DNA from: Streptosporangiaceae bacterium
GTDB taxonomy: Bacteria > Actinomycetota > Actinomycetes > Streptosporangiales > Streptosporangiaceae
DNA: 9,127 nucleotides
Assembly (NCBI GenBank): GCA_025934635.1
Contig: JAICWX010000342.1
Coordinates: 1-9,127 of the forward strand
Direction: 5' to 3'
The notes under the pieces are model-generated. The model did not search any database. It was not told the DNA's origin and saw only the letters and a program-made list of their open reading frames with translations. Positions 1-5,364 of the stretch are shown here, piece by piece. The position numbers and the translations under genes are program-made. The first letter of the stretch is position 1, and the number at the start of each line of letters is the position of its first letter.

Positions 1-23
1 CTTTCCCCGGAGTTCAGGATTTC

Positions 24-39
24 CGAGGGATTTCCGGGA
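24..39 (+). repeat. Left imperfect inverted repeat of the recombinase cassette
   Basis: CGAGGGATTTCCGGGA lies 15 bases past the stop codon of the last cassette gene. It matches the reverse complement of 3535-3552 except for a 2-3 base difference in the middle (CGAGGGA then TTCCGGGA in both). It is partly built of a short tandem repeat, ATTTCCGAGGG/ATTTCCGGGA. It may be a recombinase-binding end. Confidence 0.4.
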
Positions 40-54
40 CGAACTGAAGGATGC

Positions 55-1635
55 TCAGGGTTCCTGGGCGGATCTGGTCCTTGGGTTCGCGGGGATCCCT
101 GCTGGGCCTTCCTGCTCGGCTGCGGTCCGGAGAAGCTGGCGGGCGCTGGACGCGTAGCGGACGGCGGTGACGGGGTCGATGCCGAAGGTGGAGGCCAGGT
201 GGAGAGGGTCGGCGCCGGAGGCGAGGGCTTCGTCGAGCTGGCGGTCGACGCGCAGTGCCTCGATGGTGGCGGCGTGGCCGCGCTGGGCGGTGTTGACCCA
301 GGTCCTGCTGGCCGGGCCGGTGCCGAGCGCGGTGTGCTCGTTGACGAGCAGGTGCGGGTTGGCGGTTCCGGGCCATCTGGCCCTGCGGTATTCCAGCCAT
401 TCCCGCAGCAGCCGGGCGGTGTAGCCGTCCAGGGGGCGCACCCGGCCGTCGAGGATCAGGCGGCGGCTGGCGGGGTCGGCGTCGGCGAGGAGGGCCGAGC
501 GGATGGTGCTGCTGCGGGCCGCGTGGATGCCGGCCAGGGCGATGATGAGCCTGGCCGCCGGGGTAACGGCGCTGGTGACCGCGTCGTTGATGTCGGCCTG
601 AGGCAGCGGCTGGAGCACGCTGACGGTGAGCTTGCGGCCGACCTTGATGCCGGTCGCGGGGTTGCGGAAGATCACGCCGTCGGCAGCGCAGAACGCGAAC
701 AGGGACCGGAGCGCGACGAGGGTGTTGTGACGGCGTGATCCGTGCAGCGGCCGCACGAAGTCCTTGATGTCGCCGCGGGTGACCTCGCGCAGGTGATCGT
801 AGCTGTCCGACCAGTGCGCCAGCGCGGGCAGCGCTTTCTCGAGATAGATGCGGACGGTCTCGGCGCTGCGGGGCCGGCTGCGGGGCCCGCCGTCTTTGAG
901 GGTGCGCACCCAGCGTCCGGTATCGTGCCGGATCCCGGCGGCCAGGCCGGCGAGCTTGCGGTCCAGCCAGCTGTCGAAGGCCGGGATGCGGTCGTCGTCC
1001 AGCATGCCGGCCTGGCGGAGGACTTCCGCGACGTGCCTGGCGGGGACGTGCGCGGCGTGCAGCAGCGGCAGTGCCCGCGACCACTGGGCCGGCTCATCCT
1101 CGCCGCTGCCGGCCAGGGCGATGCGCAGCCCCCGGCCGACCCGGTACCGTTCCGCGGCGGACCAGCCGCGGGCCTCGGCGAGCCTGTGGGCGACGCGGGC
1201 GGCGGCAGCCAGGGCCGGGCTGGTGTCCGGCGCGGACGGCGCGGTCAGCCGCAGCTGGGCCCAGGCCCGGGAAGAAGCCGGGACGGCTGGCCTTGCCTTC
1301 CGCGGCCTGGGGGGCCGAGGCCCGGAGCCGGGCGACATCTTGTCGAAGAACAGCTGATGGTGGCTGACTCGCGCGCCGGCCGCGGCCATGGCCGCCGTCC
1401 CGGCGGGCGTGTTCCCTTCCCAGGGCCGGCCGCCGGACAGCTGCACCCAGCACAGCCGGCAGTATCTGTTCTTGACCCGCAGCGCCCGGCCGCAGCCGGC
1501 GCACGCGCGCTCGTCCCGGTAACGGCTGCGGAAGGAGCGGCAGGCCCGGCAGCGGATCTCTTCCATGACTCCCCAGGCCAGGCAGTCGGTGCAGCTGCGG
1601 GGCAGGTCGCGGGCTGGGTCCCTGGTCTTCCCCAT
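55..1635 (-). CDS. Zinc-ribbon tyrosine recombinase-like protein, partly degenerate active site
   Basis: 526 aa. The N-terminus has four CxxC pairs (C15/C18, C29/C32, C45/C48, C59/C62), which would make two zinc-ribbon-like modules. A basic, low-complexity linker follows to about residue 125. The SAM-like core-binding region (about 250-330) and the catalytic region (about 340-500) follow the phage-integrase plan. In the catalytic part I can match Arg I (R374 in GIHAARSSTIRS), a degenerate HxLR box in which His is Glu (E459-A-L-R462), and the nucleophile region TAVRYASSAR (Y494). The usual LGH motif is replaced by FGI (485). Two of the expected active-site residues are therefore missing, so it may be a catalytically altered partner of the upstream recombinase (2380-3483). 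The ATG lies 1 nt after the stop of the upstream regulator gene, which indicates translational coupling. It is the last gene of the operon. The family call is a motif reading, not a database match. Confidence 0.8.
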   Translation of the reverse strand: MGKTRDPARDLPRSCTDCLAWGVMEEIRCRACRSFRSRYRDERACAGCGRALRVKNRYCRLCWVQLSGGRPWEGNTPAGTAAMAAAGARVSHHQLFFDKMSPGSGPRPPRPRKARPAVPASSRAWAQLRLTAPSAPDTSPALAAAARVAHRLAEARGWSAAERYRVGRGLRIALAGSGEDEPAQWSRALPLLHAAHVPARHVAEVLRQAGMLDDDRIPAFDSWLDRKLAGLAAGIRHDTGRWVRTLKDGGPRSRPRSAETVRIYLEKALPALAHWSDSYDHLREVTRGDIKDFVRPLHGSRRHNTLVALRSLFAFCAADGVIFRNPATGIKVGRKLTVSVLQPLPQADINDAVTSAVTPAARLIIALAGIHAARSSTIRSALLADADPASRRLILDGRVRPLDGYTARLLREWLEYRRARWPGTANPHLLVNEHTALGTGPASRTWVNTAQRGHAATIEALRVDRQLDEALASGADPLHLASTFGIDPVTAVRYASSARQLLRTAAEQEGPAGIPANPRTRSAQEP

Positions 1636-1636
1636 G

Positions 1637-1960
1637 TCAGGGCGGCGGCAGGGAGCGGCCGTCGCGGCGGCGGGGCGTGACGGACGGCCCTGCTGACGCC
1701 TGCGCGGCCGGCCGGGGCTGTTCCTCGGCCGGGCCGGCGACCTTGCCGGGCTCGGGGAGCAGCAGTTCCTCGATCCCGCAGCCGAGCACGGCGCAGATGA
1801 CGTCGAGCTCGTCGAGCTTGACGCTCGCCGGGCTGCCCGACCACAGGCCGGACATCTTTCCCGCGCTGATGCTCAGGCCGCGGGCGGCGAGCATCTTCTG
1901 CAGCTCGCTGGCCTTCCAGATGCCGCGGTTGGCGGCGGCCAGCCGCAGGTTCCACTTCAT
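1637..1960 (-). CDS. XRE/Cro-type helix-turn-helix regulator of the recombinase cassette
   Basis: 107 aa. Residues about 17-65 form a Cro/C1-like HTH domain: KASELQKMLAARGLSISAGK, then a recognition-helix region around MSGLWSG, then KLDELDVICAVLGCGIEEL. The C-terminal third (about 70-107) is proline/alanine/arginine-rich and looks disordered. The ATG is 3 nt after the stop of the preceding gene and its own stop is 1 nt before the ATG of the 526-aa recombinase, so it is an internal gene of a four-gene operon. The likely role, by inference, is control of recombinase expression or a DNA-bending accessory function. The dyad at 3507-3527 is a candidate binding site. Confidence 0.85.
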   Translation of the reverse strand: MKWNLRLAAANRGIWKASELQKMLAARGLSISAGKMSGLWSGSPASVKLDELDVICAVLGCGIEELLLPEPGKVAGPAEEQPRPAAQASAGPSVTPRRRDGRSLPPP

Positions 1961-1963
1961 CGC

Positions 1964-2383
1964 TCACATTCCCTTCACCGGGACCGGCGGGACGTCCGGG
2001 GGCAGGGCAACGGTAACGTCCCGGTGCCCGCCGGCGTGCAGGACCGCGCGGGCCGCCGCGGTGATGCCCGCGCGGTCCAGCCCGGTCAGCGCTTCGGAGA
2101 GGTCGACGGGGATCCCGGCGGCGATGCTCGCCGCTAGGCGCAGTACCCGGCGTTCCCCGCTGCTGCACGGCAGGCCGCCGGACACGAGCGCCCCGACCGC
2201 GGCGTCCCAGTCGACCGACGCCGTCATCTCCTGCCCGGCCGGCGGGGCCGCGAGGATGATGAACGGCCCGAAATCGCCGCGCAGCAGCCAGGACCGGTGC
2301 GCTATCAGCAGCTCCGTGCCTGCCTCGGCGCAGTACAGGCCGGCGGCGCCGGCCCGCAGCGCCTCGTCCAGGCCGGCGGTCAC
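1964..2383 (-). CDS. Conserved-looking protein of unknown function in the recombinase operon
   Basis: About 139 aa from a GTG at 2383 whose last two bases overlap the TGA of the upstream recombinase (GTGA, 4-bp overlap). A GTG one codon earlier (2386) is equally possible. An in-frame ATG at 2434 exists, but its extra 17 residues would be read from inside the recombinase gene and look like a shadow, so I prefer the coupled GTG. The protein is soluble, with no signal peptide or membrane segment. It starts VTAGLDEALRAGAAGLY, has a central SWLLRGDFGPF and ends in alternating short helices. I do not recognise a domain. Its fixed place between the two recombinase-type genes suggests an accessory role in recombination (inference); Tn554 also has a small third protein, but I see no basis for homology. 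Confidence 0.75.
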   Translation of the reverse strand: MTAGLDEALRAGAAGLYCAEAGTELLIAHRSWLLRGDFGPFIILAAPPAGQEMTASVDWDAAVGALVSGGLPCSSGERRVLRLAASIAAGIPVDLSEALTGLDRAGITAAARAVLHAGGHRDVTVALPPDVPPVPVKGM

Positions 2384-3483
2384 CACGACAGTCCCGTCAG
2401 CCGCCGGGCGGCGCGCTCCTGCCCTGCGATCCACGCATCCTCGACATTAGTTCGATGAACGTGAATGTAATTCATCGTCGTGACGATCCAGGAGTGGCCG
2501 AGGACCTCCTGGACCGCGGTCAGCTCCATGCCGTTCGCATACAGCTGGCCGGCGCAGAAATGCCGGAGCAGGTGCGGCGTGATCTTCCCCTGCCAGCCCG
2601 GAAGGTGGGTCTCCGCGGCGTCGGCCAGGGACGACCGGATCGCCTCGTCCCCGACGCGGGCGCAGGTCCCGTCCGGGTTCTTGCGCTCCGAGGGCAGCAG
2701 CGGCGCCCCCGGCCGGACGTGGTCATCATCGAAGCAGGACCACACGTCCCGCACGAACCATTCCAGGGTCGCGCGGGCACCGTTGATCAGCGGGACCATC
2801 CGCTCGCGGGGGCCGGACCCGCGGGCGCCCTTTCCCATCCGGACGTGGATCTTCCCGAACCGGCCCAGCTCCCACTTGATGTCGGCCAGGTCCAGCTGGC
2901 ACGCCTCGTTGACCCGCAGGCCGACGTCGGCCATCAGCCGGGCCGCAGCGTAGTTCCGGGCGGACGGGGCGAATTTCCGGCAGCCGGCCAGCTCGTCCCG
3001 CCACCCGGCGAACAGGATCCCGATCTCGGCCTCGCTGGGCGGGATCCGCAGTGCGGCTGGCTGGCTGCCCCGCGGCCGGTTCAGCTCGTCGAGCGGGCAC
3101 TGCACCACATGGCCGGTCATCTGGTGGATCTCGACCTTATGCCGGAGCTCCAGGAACAGGAAGTAGGTCTTCAGCGCCTGCGCCCGCGCCAGCCGGGTGC
3201 CCTTGGCCGCGCCGCGCAGCACCTGCCCGAAATAGGCGTCCGCGTCGGCGGGCTGCATCTCCCACAGTGGCCGCTCCAGCCACGCCCGGACCTGCTCCAG
3301 GTGGATCACGTCGCGGGCGACCGTGCTGTCGGCCAGCCCCGCGGCGGACCGCGCCAGCACGAACCCGGCCAGCGAGTCAGTCTCGAATGCCGCGATCTCC
3401 TCAGGGCCCGCCGGCCCGCGCGCGTCGCGCAGGTCACGGACTACCGCAAGTGACACCCTGCCCCCGATCTTCACGATAACCAC
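2380..3483 (-). CDS. Tyrosine site-specific recombinase (phage-integrase family, XerC/D-like)
   Basis: 367 aa from a GTG at 3483. It cuts and rejoins DNA through a 3'-phosphotyrosine intermediate. The N-terminal core-binding domain is about residues 30-125 and the catalytic domain about 145-350. All active-site residues are visible: Arg I R190 (VGLRVNEA), a beta-hairpin lysine K218 (MGKGARG), H304 and R307 (PHLLRH), H330 (VLGHS) and nucleophile Y339 (MNYIHVH). The protein is therefore probably active. No strong ribosome-binding site precedes the GTG at 3483. A GTG nine codons in follows a GGGGGCAGG stretch and is an alternative start. It is the first gene of the cassette, transcribed leftward from the 3484-3560 region, and ends overlapping the next gene by 4 bp. 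Confidence 0.92.
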   Translation of the reverse strand: MVIVKIGGRVSLAVVRDLRDARGPAGPEEIAAFETDSLAGFVLARSAAGLADSTVARDVIHLEQVRAWLERPLWEMQPADADAYFGQVLRGAAKGTRLARAQALKTYFLFLELRHKVEIHQMTGHVVQCPLDELNRPRGSQPAALRIPPSEAEIGILFAGWRDELAGCRKFAPSARNYAAARLMADVGLRVNEACQLDLADIKWELGRFGKIHVRMGKGARGSGPRERMVPLINGARATLEWFVRDVWSCFDDDHVRPGAPLLPSERKNPDGTCARVGDEAIRSSLADAAETHLPGWQGKITPHLLRHFCAGQLYANGMELTAVQEVLGHSWIVTTMNYIHVHRTNVEDAWIAGQERAARRLTGLSW

Positions 3484-3506
3484 GATGTCATCGCAGAGAA
3501 CGATAC

Positions 3507-3527
3507 AGTTTCAGGCATAGTGAAACT
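3507..3527. promoter_or_regulatory. Dyad operator candidate upstream of the recombinase operon
   Basis: Perfect 7-bp arms AGTTTCA and TGAAACT flank a 7-bp spacer (GGCATAG). The near edge is 24 bp from the GTG at 3483. On the minus strand a weak promoter can be drawn through it (TTCCGG, 17 bp, TATGCC), which would put the dyad over the -10 and start site. This is the usual position for a repressor operator, and the HTH protein encoded at 1637-1960 is the obvious candidate ligand. A recombinase arm site is the alternative. Confidence 0.45.
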
Positions 3528-3534
3528 TTCTCAA

Positions 3535-3552
3535 TCCCGGAAGTTTCCCTCG
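3535..3552 (-). repeat. Right imperfect inverted repeat of the recombinase cassette
   Basis: On the minus strand this reads CGAGGGAAACTTCCGGGA, the inverted counterpart of 24-39. It lies ~50 bases upstream of the first cassette start codon, so it could be a transposon end, part of the promoter, or both. Confidence 0.4.
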
Positions 3553-3708
3553 ATACAGCGGAAAACCCCAGGTCCAGGACTGATGGCCCCCTTGGCGGCC
3601 CTCGGCAACTCAGAGGTTGTTAGGTACTGCCATGTCCGCCGAACCAGGGAAACCCGCCGAACCGCTTGACTCCGCGCCGGAACCCTTAACTACCCGGCAT
3701 TTTGCGCC
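3553..3708. other. Non-coding junction between recombinase cassette and group II intron
   Basis: No credible ORF. It contains a direct repeat CCGCCGAACC at 3636-3645 and 3654-3663 (18-bp period, separated by AGGGAAAC) and a CAAC/GTTG hairpin near 3606-3621. The octamer CGATACAG at 3551-3558 also occurs at 3501-3508. This stretch must hold the right limit of the cassette and the 5' exon of the intron, but I cannot place either exactly. Confidence 0.5.
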
Positions 3709-4301
3709 GTGAGCGCGGAAAGGAGTCGCCGTAGTAGGAGGCGATGACTGGACGACATAACTGCACGCGAGATGAAGGTTTCGTGGCCCTTCGGCGTCGC
3801 CCTGCGGGGGGAGGCGTCAAGCCACCGCATGGTGCCCTAGCTGAAGACTGCGGTGCTGAGCGATGCGGAAAAGGCGGCGTGAGAGCCGTCAGGCGGGGAC
3901 CGGGAAGGCGAACGCGAGTGAACCACCGCTGAAGCGTCGAGAGTAGAAGACGGCATCAGAACCGGGGCGATAATGCCCGTCCCGGGATAAGCCTGGCGGA
4001 TACCCGTCTACTGGCCAGGCGGTGCCCGGCGTGCAGGTGGCGCGAGCCTGGTCTGCGGCTCGCGTGCGGAACACGGGAAGGCGCGCGCTGACACAGCGCC
4101 CGCGAGGTCTGCGGGACGCGAGAGGGAGCGCACCAAGCCGCCGGAACGGCGAGGTGCTGAGTACCGTCGCGGCGCGCGCCGGCGGACCGGCCCGTAGTAG
4201 CGGCGAGGCCCCTGTAACGGGGGCGGAGCGAAGGGGCCGGCTTATCTGGATGTGTGATCCCGAGCAACCGGGGCCTCGGCCCTGGGAGGAGGCGAGTGAG
4301 C
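3709..4301 (+). ncRNA. Group II intron ribozyme, domains I to IV (5' part)
   Basis: About 590 bases without a credible protein, full of pairing elements and ribozyme-like purine stretches. Recognisable pieces include GGCGAACGCGAGTGAACC near 3906, GTGCGGAACACGGGAAG near 4064, the CCGTAGTAGCGGCGAGGCCCC run near 4192 and GGCGGAGCGAAGGGGCCGG near 4222, which resemble domain I and domain III segments of bacterial group II introns. The last of these leads into domain IV, which holds the RT gene. Short ORFs here (for example 3744-3932 and 4022-4615) lack coding character. Exact domain borders need covariance folding. Confidence 0.75.
4284..4292 (+). promoter_or_regulatory. Strong ribosome-binding site of the intron RT
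   Basis: GGGAGGAGG lies 9 nt before the ATG at 4302. A GTG two codons earlier (4296) is only 3 nt away, and the ATG/GTG at 4254 has no such site, so this decides the start at 4302. Confidence 0.7.
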
Positions 4302-4553
4302 ATGTCAGGGCAGGACGAGAAGCCGTTTGCCATACCGAAGGAGCTGGTGTGGCAGGCCTGGAGGCAGGTCAAGGCGAACGGCGGTGCAGCCGGGGCGGAC
4401 GGCGTGACCGTCGAGGCGTTCGAGAAGGACCTGAAGGACAATCTGTACAAGGTCTGGAACCGGATGTCCTCGGGCACGTACTTCCCGCCCCCGGTGCGGG
4501 CGGTAGAGATACCGAAGTCCTCGGGCGGCACGAGAATGCTCGGGGTGCCGACG
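4302..4553 (+). pseudogene. ltrA: Group II intron RT/maturase, N-terminal fragment (disrupted)
   Basis: 84 native residues (start ATG at 4302), then 11 foreign codons to a stop at 4587-4589. It covers the N-terminal RT-0 region: LVWQAWRQVKANGGAAGADG, MSSGTYFPPPVRAVEIPK and GGTRMLGVPT, the standard opening of group II reverse transcriptases. The gene breaks after the Thr codon ACG at 4551-4553. The next native codon (Val) is at 7660, and the join reads LGVPT-VGDRVAQT, the conserved family sequence. The catalytic YADD is in the other fragment, so this piece alone can have no RT activity. Confidence 0.92.
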
Positions 4554-4554
4554 G
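4552..4554 (+). repeat. Left junction core (CGG) of the serine-recombinase element
   Basis: CGG at the point where RT coding (GTGCCGACGG) gives way to foreign sequence (AACCCGCAAAC). It is identical to 7658-7660. The likely crossover dinucleotide is GG. Confidence 0.65.
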
Positions 4555-4611
4555 AACCCGCAAACTGCCCGGTCGTGCAGGGATCGTGAGGTTCCGGAAT
4601 CGTTCGTCACG

Positions 4612-4842
4612 GTGACGCACCCGTTCCACCCGCTGTCGGGGCAGCGACTGCGGGTGCTGTTCGAGCGGAAGCTGCCTGGCGGGGTGGCGGTCAGCTGTGA
4701 GGGCGGGCCGCTGGGGTCGGTGATGGTGCCGCTGGCCTGGACCGACCGGGGTCCTGCGGCGGCGGAGGGCCTGCTGACGTATGAGGTCCTGATCGGGCTA
4801 GCCGCGGCGGTCTCGGCGGTGTCCGCGCGACACGCCGGGTGA
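4612..4842 (+). CDS. DUF5372-like small protein of the serine-recombinase element
   Basis: 76 aa from a GTG at 4612. It begins VTHPFHPLSGQRLRVLFERK, continues with a glycine-rich turn (CEGGPLGSVMVPL) and AWTDRG, and ends in a hydrophobic helix (YEVLIGLAAAVSAVSA). The HPFHPL-G-W-TDR pattern is what I associate with DUF5372, a small family of unknown biochemistry often found beside recombinase or transposase genes; that link is from memory. It is the first gene in the element, 58 bp inside the left junction, and 43 bp before the DUF6788-like gene. The GTG sits in a short palindrome (CGTCACGGTGACG, 4605-4617). Confidence 0.7.
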   Translation: MTHPFHPLSGQRLRVLFERKLPGGVAVSCEGGPLGSVMVPLAWTDRGPAAAEGLLTYEVLIGLAAAVSAVSARHAG

Positions 4843-4885
4843 GGTCGTTGACGGCGGGGTTTCCTGCCTGGCAGTTTCTTGTGTG

Positions 4886-5224
4886 ATGAATACATACAAG
4901 AACGATCTTCGTGCGCTGCCGCCAGCTGAGCTGCGGTCTCGCCGGGACCGGCTGTCCGCGTCGCTGCCGGAGGCGGCGGGGTTCCTGGCCGGGTCGCTGG
5001 CTGAGCAGCGCCGCAAGTGCGGGAAGGAGGGGTGCCGGTGCGCCCAGGGAGAGCTGCATGGCCCGTATGCGTACCTGTCGGTCGCGGGCCGCATGGTGTA
5101 TGTGCCGGCGGTGCTGGCAGACGCGGTCCGGGCACGCCTGGAGGACTCGGCGCGGCTGAGCCAGGCGCTGGAGGAGATCTCGGCGATCAACCTGGAGCTG
5201 CTGGCCCGGCGGGAACTGGACTAG
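4886..5224 (+). CDS. DUF6788-like cysteine-containing protein of the serine-recombinase element
   Basis: 112 aa from ATG 4886; a GTG immediately before it (4883) could add one residue. Residues 1-42 are helical and basic. The centre is KCGKEGCRCAQGELHGPYAY (C45, C50, C52, H58), a compact metal-site-like motif typical of DUF6788. A beta-rich stretch (VAGRMVYVPAVLADAVR) and a C-terminal helix (ALEEISAINLELLARREL) follow. The function is unknown; DNA binding in recombinase control is a reasonable guess from the basic helix, the putative metal site and its place upstream of the recombinase. No clear ribosome-binding site precedes the ATG. TTGACG at 4848-4853 could be a -35 box, but no good -10 follows. 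Confidence 0.75.
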   Translation: MNTYKNDLRALPPAELRSRRDRLSASLPEAAGFLAGSLAEQRRKCGKEGCRCAQGELHGPYAYLSVAGRMVYVPAVLADAVRARLEDSARLSQALEEISAINLELLARRELD

Positions 5225-5227
5225 GCG

Positions 5228-5364
5228 ATGCCCGCTGCCCGCGCCCTGCTGCCACCGGAGACGGCGGCAGCAGGGACGCGGGCGGAGATCGTCGCCGTGC
5301 TGGCCAACATGGCCGAGTCCGTGCTCGCGGCCGGTCCGTCAGCAGGGCAGGCGAGCTGCGGTGA
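5228..5364 (+). pseudogene. Small ORF between DUF6788 and recombinase, possibly frameshifted
   Basis: It starts with an ATG 3 nt after the DUF6788-like stop and has strong GC3 bias for about 36 codons (MPAARALLPP...TRAEIVAVLANMAESVLAAG). It then runs on in that frame deep into the recombinase gene without stopping. One frame over, the DNA just before the recombinase reads SRAGELR and stops at TGA 5362-5364, overlapping the recombinase GTG (GTGA). An intact ancestor of ~45 aa ending in that coupled stop, with a later -1 shift near 5335-5345, would explain both facts. It could equally be a non-coding spacer. No function is recognised. Confidence 0.3.

Larger units (their letters stand above)
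24..3552 (-). mobile_element. Candidate two-recombinase transposon-like cassette
   Basis: Four co-directional, coupled genes (two tyrosine-recombinase-type proteins, a small unknown protein and an XRE regulator) fill 55-3483 with no cargo. An imperfect inverted repeat sits just outside each end (24-39 and 3535-3552), and I used these as provisional limits. The layout resembles Tn554-type and recombinase-in-trio elements in having several tyrosine recombinases in an operon, but those have no XRE gene as far as I know. The exact ends and any target duplication cannot be fixed because the left flank is only ~23 bases. Confidence 0.5.

Noticed and set aside
742..1680. 312-aa plus-strand frame and the 332-aa frame at 2455-3453
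   Set aside because: Both are antisense to recombinase genes with recognised domains. Their compositions are Gly/Pro/Arg-rich without any motif.
1245..2168. 307-aa minus-strand frame spanning three cassette genes
   Set aside because: It is out of frame with the HTH, unknown-protein and recombinase genes, which are tightly coupled and have domain support.
4022..4615. 197-aa plus-strand frame across the ribozyme region
   Set aside because: It runs through group II intron RNA structure and into the RT start in the wrong frame, and has no recognisable protein features.
4605..4617. Palindrome CGTCACGGTGACG over the DUF5372-like start as an operator
   Set aside because: It is short and GC-rich, easily due to chance at this base composition, and no partner protein is indicated.
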